From Aliiroseovarius crassostreae (GTDB lineage: Bacteria; Pseudomonadota; Alphaproteobacteria; Rhodobacterales; Rhodobacteraceae): a stretch of DNA of 64,000 nt. Under the pieces are notes generated by a model that had not been told where the DNA came from, ran no database searches, and saw only the letters and a list, made by a program, of their open reading frames with translations. The position numbers and the translations under genes are program-made. The stretch is from positions 586,001 to 650,000 of the forward strand of contig NZ_LKBA01000006.1 in assembly GCF_001307765.1 (NCBI RefSeq), in the 5' to 3' direction. Below, piece after piece: positions 18,021 through 26,951 of this stretch (positions are counted from its first letter, which is position 1; every line of letters begins with the position of its first letter).

Positions 18021-19036
18021 TACAGGCGCCCTTGGGCCTTCGCATTGGCAACCAGAGCGTCAATGAACTTCTGGTTACGCGGGCTGCGGGCGGCTTCTTC
18101 CTGCCACACGCCTTGTGCGGCCTGGGTCAGCGCTTTGCTGTCCGCATCCGGCAGGGTGGCGTATTGGAACGTGCCTTCAGCCACGCCTTCATTGCCATCA
18201 GCCAGCCACTGGTGGATGTCGTCGGCAAACTGCTGGATCGCGGTTTTCAGGATGTCCTTATGCTCATCCGAAAGCTTGTTCCAGCTGTCGGGGTTGGCAA
18301 GGAAGGTTTCGGTCCACCCCGGCATCAGCATGTTCATGAAGGTATAGTTGGTGGCGGTCTCGTGCAGTTTCAGCTGCTCGTATTCCACCGGGCCACCGTA
18401 GATCGCACCGTCGATCACGCCGGTCGACATGCCGATGTAAAGTTCCTGCGCAGGCAGGTAAACGGTCGGGATGTCAAAGGCCGACAGAACCTTGGCCACG
18501 TTCGAGGTGGCGCGGATCTTGCGGGTCTTCAGATCTTCCAGCGAGGTCACCGGCTCTTTGGTCAGCAGGTCGTAGTTGTGGCCATAACCTTTGCCCAGAT
18601 AAACGGTGCCCGCTTCGGCATAGGCCTCAGTCAGCAGCGCGTCCACTTCGGCGCTTTCGAACAGGCCCTTGGCCTCTTCCACGGTTGCCCACGCGCCCGG
18701 CAGACCAGCTTCGATATTGCCCACGTCAATCTGACCCGACCAGTAGCCACCAGTGCCGTGCACGATGTCGACGGTGCCCTTGGCAACAGCATCTGCAAAC
18801 TGGTCCGAAGCCACCAGCTCGCCACCGCGGAAATACTGGATCCGCAGCGTGCCGTTCGAGGCCTCCTTGACCGCATCACGGAACTTCTTGGCGATCGGGT
18901 CGATCTCGGTGCCATAGAAGGTGTGGAACCGCAGGCGCACGGTGTCAGCCGACGCGGTGGTTGCAACGGTGGCCAGGGCGGCAGCACCAGCCAGCGCACC
19001 AAGGGCCGCGCGGCGCGTAAAGGTTGTGAAAGTCAT
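18020..19036 (-). CDS. TRAP transporter substrate-binding protein (DctP type)
   Basis: This 338-residue periplasmic solute receptor has a twin-arginine-like leader TRRAALGALAGAAALATVA and a probable cleavage after ASA. The DctP fold shows in RLRFHTFYGTEIDPIAKKF, the KTRKIRATSNVAKV segment and VIDGAIYGGPVEYEQLKLHE. The conserved arginine near KIRA usually binds the substrate carboxylate. It is the promoter-proximal gene of the operon, with a GAGGAG ribosome binding site and an upstream palindrome at 19176-19193. Substrate is probably glutarate, 5-aminovalerate or a similar acid, inferred from regulation and neighbours. Confidence 0.92.
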   Translation of the reverse strand: MTFTTFTRRAALGALAGAAALATVATTASADTVRLRFHTFYGTEIDPIAKKFRDAVKEASNGTLRIQYFRGGELVASDQFADAVAKGTVDIVHGTGGYWSGQIDVGNIEAGLPGAWATVEEAKGLFESAEVDALLTEAYAEAGTVYLGKGYGHNYDLLTKEPVTSLEDLKTRKIRATSNVAKVLSAFDIPTVYLPAQELYIGMSTGVIDGAIYGGPVEYEQLKLHETATNYTFMNMLMPGWTETFLANPDSWNKLSDEHKDILKTAIQQFADDIHQWLADGNEGVAEGTFQYATLPDADSKALTQAAQGVWQEEAARSPRNQKFIDALVANAKAQGRL

Positions 19037-19175
19037 TTTGTCTCCTCCCGAGGCAAGGCCTCACAGTCTTCAGGGATACCGTCCGGTCACGCAGAGCTGC
19101 AGGCCGGTATGCCTCCGGCTCCTACAGTATCCCGCCGCCGCCGCGCAATATTTTAAGCACCTTACGCGGCGTTTT

Positions 19176-19193
19176 TGCGCAATTTAATGCGCA
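19176..19193. promoter_or_regulatory. Palindromic operator upstream of the TRAP operon, matching the gabT/XRE site
   Basis: TGCGCAATTTAATGCGCA is closely similar to TGCTCAATTTATTGAGCA at 13953-13970, with matching spacing and changes that keep the symmetry. A weaker related stretch lies at about 19143-19160. Probably bound by the XRE-cupin regulator. Confidence 0.6.
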
Positions 19194-19511
19194 CTTTTGA
19201 TCAAAAGAGACGGGTGTGTTTTTATAATATTTTTTATTTTCAGAGATTTAACCTGAAACCTAACGAATTACTGCAAGTTGTCTTTTTGCGATTTCCCACG
19301 CTGAATTCGCCCAAAATTATCGCATTATTTACCCCGTGTCACGATTCGAACCCTGATTGACATCCCCCAGGTAAATTTCGTTATCGCAAACAGAAACACC
19401 CTGAACCGTCAGGCTCAGGGTGCGATTGGGGAACCTCAGGCGTTTCGGCTCAATCCTGAGACACATATTTTCCTCGAAACACCCGGATCAGTGATACCCT
19501 CTTGCTGCGTT
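19194..19511. other. Intergenic region between TRAP operon and yghU gene
   Basis: AT-rich promoter-like sequence follows the palindrome. A hairpin with CACCCTGA and TCAGGGTG arms at 19397-19422 is followed by TTTCTG on the minus strand and may terminate the yghU transcript. No gene is supported here. Confidence 0.5.
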
Positions 19512-20372
19512 TCAGGTCACGTCGCCCTGGCTGAGTCGCTCGAAATCCGACGCGTCATGGCGTTCGTGCAGCTGCTCCTCTTCCGGGCCCCAGGTTCGGT
19601 TCACAATACGACCGCGCTGAACGGCGGGACGCTTCAGAATGTCTTCCGCCCAGCGCCGCAGATGCCTGTAGCTTTCGACCTGCAGGAACTCCCCCGCGCC
19701 ATAGGCCTGCCCCAGCACAAGGTTGCCATACCAGGGCCAGGTCGCGATATCGGCAATTGTATAGCTGTCGCCACCAAGGAAACGATGCTCTGCCAGCTCG
19801 CGGTCCAGCACATCCATCTGCCGTTTGACCTCCATCGTAAAGCGATTGATGGGGTATTCGTATTTTTCTGGCGCATAGGCGTAGAAATGCCCGAAACCGC
19901 CGCCCAGAAAGGGGGCCGATCCCTGCAACCAGAACAGCCAGTTCATGACCTCGGTCCGATGGGACAGATCTTCTGGCAGGAAGTGGCCGAATTTCTGGGC
20001 GAGATAGAGCAGAATGTGACCGCTTTCAAACACGCGGGTCCCGGTGCCGCGGTCGAACAACGCGGGAATTTTCGAGTTTGGGTTCACCGCCACAAAACCG
20101 GAGGAGAACTGGTCACCCTCGCCGATGCGGATCAGGTGGGCATCATACTCCGCCCCCGCAACGCCCAGCGCCAGCAGCTCTTCCAGCAAGATGGTGACCT
20201 TCTGACCATTTGGTGTGCCCAGAGAGTAAAGCTGGAGCGGGTGGACACCGACTGGCAATTCCCTGTCATGAGTGGCCCCGGCAATGGGTCGGTTGATCTT
20301 GGCCCATTCCCCCCCGTTTTCCTCATCCCAGACCCAGACCTTCGGCGGTTCATATATGTCTTTGGGTGCCAT
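19512..20372 (-). CDS. yghU: Glutathione-dependent disulfide-bond oxidoreductase, YghU type
   Basis: This soluble 286-residue glutathione-transferase-fold protein belongs to the YghU/YfcG (Nu class) group, which reduces disulfides with bound glutathione. The long N-terminal arm, with PPKVWVWDEENGGEWAKINRPIAGATHDRELP, is specific to YghU. The thioredoxin-like domain has YSLGTPNGQKVTILLEEL with the conserved T-P-N-G, and NPNSKIPAL with the cis-proline. The C-terminal helical domain contains DSYTIADIATWPW. It stands alone and probably serves stress tolerance. Confidence 0.93.
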   Translation of the reverse strand: MAPKDIYEPPKVWVWDEENGGEWAKINRPIAGATHDRELPVGVHPLQLYSLGTPNGQKVTILLEELLALGVAGAEYDAHLIRIGEGDQFSSGFVAVNPNSKIPALFDRGTGTRVFESGHILLYLAQKFGHFLPEDLSHRTEVMNWLFWLQGSAPFLGGGFGHFYAYAPEKYEYPINRFTMEVKRQMDVLDRELAEHRFLGGDSYTIADIATWPWYGNLVLGQAYGAGEFLQVESYRHLRRWAEDILKRPAVQRGRIVNRTWGPEEEQLHERHDASDFERLSQGDVT

Positions 20373-20525
20373 TGGTTCTCCTTACCACGTCCGTGACCAG
20401 CATCTGGGCTGGCGGCTGCTTTACACGTAAGATATGGAACGCCCCGGCCCAAAGGCAATGTCAGAGCATGATACCGCTGGGAAATACGCTGACAAATCCG
20501 TGCAATCCCAACCGGCCAACAGGGG

Positions 20526-22670
20526 TCAGGTTTCTGACTGTCTCAGCACATCCGCCAGAACCGGGAGGAGCTGTGACGGTCGGAAAGGCTTTGTCACAAA
20601 CGGGAAATCCACCAGTTCTGGAAACCCCGCATCCGCAGGCGAAATGGAAAAGCCGCTCATCATGATTGCCTTGAGGCCCGGCTGGATATCCGCCAGCGCG
20701 CGATAGGTTTCCCAACCGTTCCGGCCCGGCATGGTGATGTCGATCAAGGCACAATCAAACGGCCCTTTGCTGCGCATCAGGACCAGCGCGCCCTCGCACC
20801 CTTGCGCGACAAACGGGGCATATCCCGCCTTGGTCAGAGAGGTTCTGAGCATCGCCCCCAACACCTCTTCGTCATCCACCACCAAAACCTTCTGCGCACG
20901 CGCCACGCCCCCCTGCGCCGCATCATCCACACATGTCGTGCTCTCAGCCCCGGCAGACGGCGCGGCCGCCAGCGGAAAGGCGAAGCGGAACGTGGTCCCC
21001 TGCCCTTCCCCTGTGTCCAGCATGATCGACGCCCCATGGGCGCGGGCAATCCCCAGCACCGCCGCCATCCCCAGCCCCTTGCCGTTCTCTTTGGTGGTAA
21101 AATAGGGATCAAACACTTTTGCCGCGACCTCGGGCGACATGCCCGGACCTGTGTCAGACAGCTCCAAAAGCACGCACTCCCCTTCGGTGCGGGCAGGTTC
21201 AAACACCATGCGCCCGCGCTCCTCCAATGTCAGGGGGCGGCGCTGCACCCGGATTGTGATGCGACCCTCTCCTTCGGCCATGGCCTCCATCGCGTTCAGC
21301 ACGAGGTTCATCAGCAACTGGGCAATCTGCGTCTTGTCCGCCTGCACCCAGAGTGGCTGTTCGGGCAGCTCCAGCTGCAGGTCAAATTGCGTCGCTGAAA
21401 AGGGCAACAACCGCAGCGCCTCTCGGATCGTCTCTCCCAATTGCACCGGCTCCATCTGACCGGCGCCCGCCCCTTTGGCGTAATCCAGAAGGCGCCCCAC
21501 AAGGCTGGTTGACGCCTCCAGGCACGAGCTGATCACATCAAGGCTGTTGCGCGCCGGATGGTCCGGTTCCAGCACGTCCAAAGCAAGCTCCGAATGCCCA
21601 ACCATACTGGCCAGCAAATTGTTGAAATCATGCGACAGGCTGCTTGCCATCAATCCCAGACTTTCGGTCTTCTGTTTGATCAGAAACGCAGCCTCCGCCG
21701 CACGGCGCAGCTGATCCGACTGGTGGCGACGCAGCTCGGTCTCAACCCGATGCACAAGCAGCCGCAACAAATCGCTCTCTCCCAATCGTTCCGACATATG
21801 CCGGTCGTTTAGCAAAGCAACGTGACCAATGACCTGCCCCTCCGCATCATGCAAAGCAATTCCCAGATAAGCCTGCACCCCCTGTTCGGCAAAGGCGGGC
21901 TGATTGGGAAACATCTGCTGCAACCCCTCTTCAATCAGGAGTTTCCTTTTCTTCCGCAGCCCTTTGCAAGGCGACCCCTCATAAGGCACCAGCACCCCCT
22001 GAAGCGCGGGCACATCCACCCCGGCAAGGCAATATCCGAGGATACGGAAATGGTCGGGATCCCTATCGACACATTCGGCAATAAACACTGTTTTCAGCGC
22101 CAGCGCCGCCTGCAAGCTGGCAGCCAGCTGTGGAAACCGCGCCTTGCTGTCATCCGCCTCTGCGTCCTGCAAAAGCGCACTTAGCGTCGCGATCTTTCCG
22201 CGCATTTCCAGCTCATACCCCAGACGGGCCGAAAATCGCTCAAGCAGCTCAAGCGCGGACTGGCTGTCATCCTCGCCGACCTTACGTTTCCAACTGGCCT
22301 GCACCAGGCCAATGATTTCGCCAACCGAGTTTCGAAGCGGCATCCCCACATAGGAGTGAAACCCGTAGCGCTGGAAAAAACTGTCATGCGGATAGAGGTT
22401 TTGCACATTGCCCAACACGACCAGAGCCCGCCCCGACACCACCACCTCATGGCAAGGTGCCCCCAGGGTTTCATACTCAAACAACGCACGATCATTGTCC
22501 TTGAACGAACTGGCACAGACCTGCACCCGCTCGGTTTCAAACATCCGAAACGCACCGATTGTGACCATCTCAGCCTGCAACTGCAGGCCCGCTAATTGCA
22601 CAAACTGATCGAAAAACGCCTGACCGGAGGCTGATTGAAGCGGTGCTTCGGAGGAAAAGGGAACTGTCAA
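20526..22670 (-). CDS. Hybrid sensor histidine kinase with GAF-like domains and C-terminal receiver
   Basis: This 714-residue soluble kinase has two GAF-like sensory regions (about residues 15-160 and 170-320). A dimerisation domain with the phospho-histidine in SSLSHDFNNLLASMVGHSEL follows at about 345. The ATPase domain has NLVLNAMEAM (N box), LSDTGPGM (G1) and GKGLGMAAVLG (G2). A receiver domain completes it (about 590-710), with VVDDEE, the phospho-aspartate in CALIDITMPG and the lysine in VTKPF. No transmembrane span is visible, so the signal is probably cytoplasmic. It starts at a TTG at 22670. A stand-alone receiver gene lies 45 bp upstream in the same operon. Confidence 0.92.
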   Translation of the reverse strand: MTVPFSSEAPLQSASGQAFFDQFVQLAGLQLQAEMVTIGAFRMFETERVQVCASSFKDNDRALFEYETLGAPCHEVVVSGRALVVLGNVQNLYPHDSFFQRYGFHSYVGMPLRNSVGEIIGLVQASWKRKVGEDDSQSALELLERFSARLGYELEMRGKIATLSALLQDAEADDSKARFPQLAASLQAALALKTVFIAECVDRDPDHFRILGYCLAGVDVPALQGVLVPYEGSPCKGLRKKRKLLIEEGLQQMFPNQPAFAEQGVQAYLGIALHDAEGQVIGHVALLNDRHMSERLGESDLLRLLVHRVETELRRHQSDQLRRAAEAAFLIKQKTESLGLMASSLSHDFNNLLASMVGHSELALDVLEPDHPARNSLDVISSCLEASTSLVGRLLDYAKGAGAGQMEPVQLGETIREALRLLPFSATQFDLQLELPEQPLWVQADKTQIAQLLMNLVLNAMEAMAEGEGRITIRVQRRPLTLEERGRMVFEPARTEGECVLLELSDTGPGMSPEVAAKVFDPYFTTKENGKGLGMAAVLGIARAHGASIMLDTGEGQGTTFRFAFPLAAAPSAGAESTTCVDDAAQGGVARAQKVLVVDDEEVLGAMLRTSLTKAGYAPFVAQGCEGALVLMRSKGPFDCALIDITMPGRNGWETYRALADIQPGLKAIMMSGFSISPADAGFPELVDFPFVTKPFRPSQLLPVLADVLRQSET

Positions 22671-22715
22671 AGATGCCCCCCATGGCCGTGATATGCACCA
22701 CTCATCCCCACAACC

Positions 22716-23105
22716 TCATCCATCCGCAAGCAAAGTCGCCTCATCCGCCAGGATTGACAGCAACCGATCCTTGGTGACCGGTTTGAAAATATTGCGCCCC
22801 ACGGACAGGCTTCTTGCACGCGCAATCATCTTGGCCGCCATGATCGACGTATCCGCCCCCCCGGTCATGAAGCGTATCCGCAACGGGCGATCCACCCCGG
22901 CCAAGCCCTCAACCGCCTGGATCCCATCCAGTTCGGGCATATTGATATCCACCAGCAAAAGGGCCGCCCCCTGCGCCAACTGCACCTGATCCAGAAGCTC
23001 CCGCCCATTTGCGCAGACCACAACAGACCAGCCATCGCGCTCAGCCACCAGCTTGAGGAACAGAGCAAAATCGGAATTGTCATCTGCAATATACAGCTGC
23101 TTCAT
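22716..23105 (-). CDS. Single-domain response regulator
   Basis: This 129-residue receiver domain has no output domain. The acidic pocket is IADDNS, the phosphorylated aspartate is in LLLVDINMPELDG, the conserved threonine is in FMTGGAD and the lysine is in NIFKPVTKD. It is the first gene of a two-gene unit with the hybrid kinase. Such pairs usually act as a phosphorelay or as a sink that tunes the kinase. No DNA-binding partner is encoded nearby. Confidence 0.9.
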   Translation of the reverse strand: MKQLYIADDNSDFALFLKLVAERDGWSVVVCANGRELLDQVQLAQGAALLLVDINMPELDGIQAVEGLAGVDRPLRIRFMTGGADTSIMAAKMIARARSLSVGRNIFKPVTKDRLLSILADEATLLADG

Positions 23106-23751
23106 GTCAAAGAGGCCCTAACTGCGCTTACGCAACCTGAAGGATATTTCAAGATGCTATTAAAACTTTGAGATGCACAAATATGCAACCGCTTTCGACA
23201 CCTGAGAGCAAATTTCCCTCTGACTGGAGCCATCATGAAAGAGCAAGGGTGTCTGACATCACCAACAACTGTTTCTCTGGCGTTCCCTGTCAGGTAACCG
23301 GCCAACCATGCGACGACCGACAAGACTGTGCTCGAAGAAACCAAAACTTTTCGGTCCGTCATATCCGAAATCGTAAGGCGCCCGTGAATATACCCTATTC
23401 CTAAGAGAAATAGCACTATCACGCGCCTTAAAGCGTTTCGAGATTAACTTGAGACACAAGTTGATTTCGAAACGCCCGCAACATCAGTAGGTTTCGAGTG
23501 TTTCGCCTCATTATTGTGCCTCAATAACAAGTCGAAACACTTTAAAAGAAAGACGCCTGATCTTGGTCTAAGTGCTTCAGATAGAACGTACCAAGCCTCA
23601 ATCATTCATCCGTACCTTCGCTGGAAGCATCGTCTGTCAAATGTGCAGCATGGGAGGTTAAGATTGCTCTTCGGATTGCTGGGGGCGAAACTTGCCGCTG
23701 CGTTTGGGGCGGCATTTCATGCCGTTTGACACGCCGCCGCCCTGTTTTTTT
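23106..23751. other. Intergenic region of about 645 bp containing a double-hairpin repeat
   Basis: The main feature is the 122-bp palindromic repeat at 23427-23548. The rest contains only short frames with no recognisable product. The stretch lies between the receiver gene's promoter and the 3' end of a monooxygenase gene. Confidence 0.6.
23427..23548 (+). repeat. 122-bp interspersed double-hairpin repeat, copy A (full length)
   Basis: The element is bounded by inverted ends of the form CTTAAAGYGTTTCGA and contains two hairpins. The first has 19-base arms starting GCGTTTCGAGATTAACTTG, with few mismatches, around AGACA. The second is shorter, with TTATTG/CAATAA at its core. A linker containing CAACATCAGTAGG separates them. 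A second full copy of identical length is inverted at 38491-38612, and a 76-bp half copy lies at 62170-62245. No coding frame is inside, which fits a MITE or REP-like element. Confidence 0.9.
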
Positions 23752-24942
23752 TCATACCGACAGAATTTTTGTTTCGGCTTCTGCGTTCAGCTCGGCCAAC
23801 TTATTGTAAAAAGCATCAACCGCACCCTGTGCAGTAGCGGCAAAATCCAGGAGACGCTCTTCCATGCCCTCGCTGACTTCGCGCGCGCCAGCCTCGCCAA
23901 CTGCACGAGAGACATCCTGAACGAATTTGCATACCGGGAACCTGACGTCGCCGAATTTCTGAAGGGCATCCTCAACCTGGAGCGGACCAGATAGCAGGCG
24001 CGCCAGAATTATGGCGTCCTGCATCGCCATGGCACCGCCTTGCCCCATGAACGGGGTCGAGGCATGCGCAGCGTCACCGATGAGCACGACACGGCCCCGA
24101 TGCCAGGGCAAGGGTATCTTGACCTCTTCGACGGCGGTGAAGATGATTTCGGATGTCTCATTCAGACCGTCCAGAAATTGACTCGCAGGGCCTGCAAACT
24201 CTGCAAAGCGCGACCGCATGGTAGCGGACCATGTTTCCTTGGGGAAAAACATGCCTTCTTCTTCTTTGACCGTGCCGAACGTATACAACAGGTCTTCACT
24301 GATCGGCATGACCCCAAACCGCTTAGCGGGCCCCATCATCATGATCTTGTCGGTCAGATCTGCGGGGCGTTCGTGGACAGAGCGCCATACGCCAAACCCC
24401 GAATAACTTGGCTGAATATCGATTCCAATCTGTGCGCGTGTGGACGACCGCAGGCCGTCAGCACCGATCACCAGATCATAGCTGACTTCGCGGCCATCCG
24501 AAAAGGTGACATCGACCTGATCACCTTTCTGGCTGATTGACGCAACTGCGGTCCCAAGATCGACCGGAACGGCGAGCTCTTCCATCCGGGTGGCCAAAAC
24601 CCGGTGCAACTCAGCCCGTTTCATCCCAACGATTGCGGGGATCGCACCGTCAGCGGCAGTCGGGTAAACGGTGTTCACAATGGGCTTTCCGAGGTTGTCG
24701 TAATAGGCGTTGACCCCGCCGGGAATAGCGAAACCTGCCTCTAGTATTTCGTCCAGCACCCCCAAGTCGTTCAGAACTTCCAACCCGTTGCTGTAGATGA
24801 AGATCCCGGAACTGTGGAACGCCCATTCAGCCTGTTTCTCGGCGATCCGTACCTTGTGCCCTTCTTTCGAAAGAGCGATCGCTGCAGCACAGCCGCCAAT
24901 TCCACCACCAACGATCAGTATATTCATCTGAGGTTTCGTCAT
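23752..24942 (-). CDS. FAD-dependent aromatic-ring monooxygenase
   Basis: This 396-residue group A flavoprotein hydroxylase has the three family motifs: GxGxxG in LIVGGGIGGCAAAIALSK, DG in DLVIGADGLRSSTRAQ and GD in VVLIGDAAHASTPFMGQGG. Such enzymes use NAD(P)H and O2 to hydroxylate, and sometimes open, aromatic or heteroaromatic rings. It is the last gene of a minus-strand operon after a complete TRAP transporter and a NicC-like monooxygenase. The paired monooxygenases suggest two successive hydroxylations of an imported ring compound. Its substrate is not predictable. It starts at MTKPQMNILI with no upstream alternative. Confidence 0.9.
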   Translation of the reverse strand: MTKPQMNILIVGGGIGGCAAAIALSKEGHKVRIAEKQAEWAFHSSGIFIYSNGLEVLNDLGVLDEILEAGFAIPGGVNAYYDNLGKPIVNTVYPTAADGAIPAIVGMKRAELHRVLATRMEELAVPVDLGTAVASISQKGDQVDVTFSDGREVSYDLVIGADGLRSSTRAQIGIDIQPSYSGFGVWRSVHERPADLTDKIMMMGPAKRFGVMPISEDLLYTFGTVKEEEGMFFPKETWSATMRSRFAEFAGPASQFLDGLNETSEIIFTAVEEVKIPLPWHRGRVVLIGDAAHASTPFMGQGGAMAMQDAIILARLLSGPLQVEDALQKFGDVRFPVCKFVQDVSRAVGEAGAREVSEGMEERLLDFAATAQGAVDAFYNKLAELNAEAETKILSV

Positions 24943-25062
24943 TTGGTTTTCCTTTCTGGATTCGGATGTCTTCGACCAGGCAGCCCCCCTTTCCAGAGGA
25001 CCGCAATAAAACTGGTTTAAGACGTGCGTATCAAGCTATCCGTCGGGCCCTGTCCGAGCGGT

Positions 25063-26379
25063 TTATCGGAACATCGTTTCTACAGGCCAGATCACGAGCT
25101 GCGGAAAGAAGAACAGGATCAGGATCGCCAGGATGTCACACAAGATAAAGGGCGTCGCCGCACGGTAGATGTCTTTCATCGTGGTGCCGGATGGCGCGAC
25201 TGCTTTCATGACAAAAAGCGCACCTCCTAGCGGAGGCGATGTTGAACCGGTTTCGATTGCAACCAGATACATCGCCGCAAACCAGATTGGATTGAAACCG
25301 AACTGGGTCACGACGGGAATGAACACCGGCAGGGTGATCAGCATGATCGGCAGCGGTCCCATAAACATGCCGAGGATCACAACTGAGGTAATCATCAGCA
25401 GCACGACCGACGACGGACCAATATCGGTGGATACGATAGCGTTCACCATCCCATAGGTGGCCCCGGTAAATGCCAGCAACTGAGAAAATGCAACCGCACC
25501 GGAGACAATCAACAGAACCATTACGGAAATGTTGGCGCTTCCAAACATTGCCTTAGAAAAGACATTCCATGTCAACCGGCGCTTGGCTGCAGCCAGCGCA
25601 AGGGTTGCAACGGCTCCGGTCGCCGCTGCTTCGCTGGGCGTGGCAATCCCCATGAAAATCACGCCAACCACCGCAAAGACGACGATCGTGAGAGGCAGGA
25701 TGTTTGTCGCCGTGGCGTAAAGTTTCTCCCCCATCGGGACAGGTTCGACATCAAACGACGGTGCAACGTCCGGTTCGACCGTACAGCGGATGTAGATGTA
25801 TGCAGTGTAGATGACCGCCATCAACAAACCGGGCACGATAATCCCGATCAGGATCTTTCCGATGGAAAGCTCGGCAACAACGCCCAGTACAACCGCAAGC
25901 GAACTTGGCGGGATCATAATCGCAAGCCCTGCAGACCCCAGGATCGGACCAAGAGACATCGGCTTTTTATAGCCGCGCTTTTCCATCTCGGGCACCAAAG
26001 TCGACCCCAAGAGCGCGATAGAACCCATCGAGTTCCCGGTCAACGTTGAAAACAGAACGCCGCCACCGACGGCCATGAATGCCAGTCGACCACGCAATTT
26101 TCCAAACCATTTGTCCAGCGTATCCATCAAATCGATGGCTATGCGCGACTGGAACATACCTTCGCCCATGATCATGAAAAGAGCGATGGGCACCAACGTG
26201 AAGCTGGAAATGGAATCTGCGGTGTTAATAACCAGCTGTTCAACCCCTGCAAGCCCACCGAGAAGCACGTAGGCGCCAACCAGATTGACGACCAGAAAGG
26301 AGAAAGCTACGGGCAATCCCATAATCATCAAAAACAGGAGCGAAGCTACAACCAGCGCGATTACGCTATACCATTCCAT
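25063..26379 (-). CDS. TRAP transporter large permease (DctM type), second system
   Basis: This membrane protein of about 438 residues has the DctM fold. It starts MEWYSVIALVVASLLFLMIM at the ATG two bases after the small permease stop; the 22 extra codons upstream are inside that gene. Landmarks are IALFMIMGEGMFQSRIAIDL, GNSMGSIALLGSTLVPEME and GIATPSEAAATGAVATLALA. It is only distantly similar to the large permease at 16-17 kb, so the two systems carry different substrates. This one sits inside the aromatic catabolic operon and probably imports its starting compound. Confidence 0.93.
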   Translation of the reverse strand: MEWYSVIALVVASLLFLMIMGLPVAFSFLVVNLVGAYVLLGGLAGVEQLVINTADSISSFTLVPIALFMIMGEGMFQSRIAIDLMDTLDKWFGKLRGRLAFMAVGGGVLFSTLTGNSMGSIALLGSTLVPEMEKRGYKKPMSLGPILGSAGLAIMIPPSSLAVVLGVVAELSIGKILIGIIVPGLLMAVIYTAYIYIRCTVEPDVAPSFDVEPVPMGEKLYATATNILPLTIVVFAVVGVIFMGIATPSEAAATGAVATLALAAAKRRLTWNVFSKAMFGSANISVMVLLIVSGAVAFSQLLAFTGATYGMVNAIVSTDIGPSSVVLLMITSVVILGMFMGPLPIMLITLPVFIPVVTQFGFNPIWFAAMYLVAIETGSTSPPLGGALFVMKAVAPSGTTMKDIYRAATPFILCDILAILILFFFPQLVIWPVETMFR

Positions 26380-26381
26380 AA

Positions 26382-26882
26382 TCAGGTCCTCACGTCGTGC
26401 AGCGCGTCGACGCCCTGCCGGAAAAACTGAAACGCCATCAGGCACATACCCAAGGGAAGCGCTGCGGTGATCCAGAAGCTTTGTGGTGCCATCACAGTGG
26501 CTTCACGTACACCGGTTTCAATCTGATCCAGAACCACCCGAACGCCAACAATGGTCATGACGAGGCAGGCAGCGGTGCCGATCACGGCATTGAAAAGCTT
26601 TGCAAAAATCTTCAATCCGCGGCCAAGGTGATCGTAGAGGATGTCCAACATCACATGCATGTTCTTTTCCAGAAGATAGGGCGCGCCCAGAAAAGTAATG
26701 AACAATAGCGAGTATTCGCTCACTTCGATGACCCAAAGGCGAGACGTGCCAAGCATTGCCCGCGAAACGACCTCGATAAAGACGATAGCCGTGATGAAGA
26801 AGAGAATTACAGCGCCAGCAATTGCGCAGATCAGGTTGATCTGGCTGAACAGGCGCTTGGTCGTGTCATAGATATGAAGCAT
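26382..26882 (-). CDS. TRAP transporter small permease (DctQ type), second system
   Basis: This 166-residue membrane subunit has four hydrophobic spans. The DctQ signature appears as SRLWVIEVSEYSLLFITFLG and then YLLEKNMHVMLDILYDHL. It lies between the binding protein and the large permease in the minus-strand operon, two bases ahead of the latter. It is expected to form a permanent complex with the large permease in the inner membrane. Confidence 0.92.
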   Translation of the reverse strand: MLHIYDTTKRLFSQINLICAIAGAVILFFITAIVFIEVVSRAMLGTSRLWVIEVSEYSLLFITFLGAPYLLEKNMHVMLDILYDHLGRGLKIFAKLFNAVIGTAACLVMTIVGVRVVLDQIETGVREATVMAPQSFWITAALPLGMCLMAFQFFRQGVDALHDVRT

Positions 26883-26951
26883 AGGGATACCAGCAATTGT
26901 TGGGTGGAACCGGGTTTACGCCCAGTTCCACAGGTTTCTTCGACCAAGGCC

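Noticed and set aside
18005-19156. A 383-codon plus-strand frame opposite the first DctP gene
   Set aside because: The minus strand encodes a complete TRAP binding protein with leader. The plus frame has no leader, motif or plausible context.
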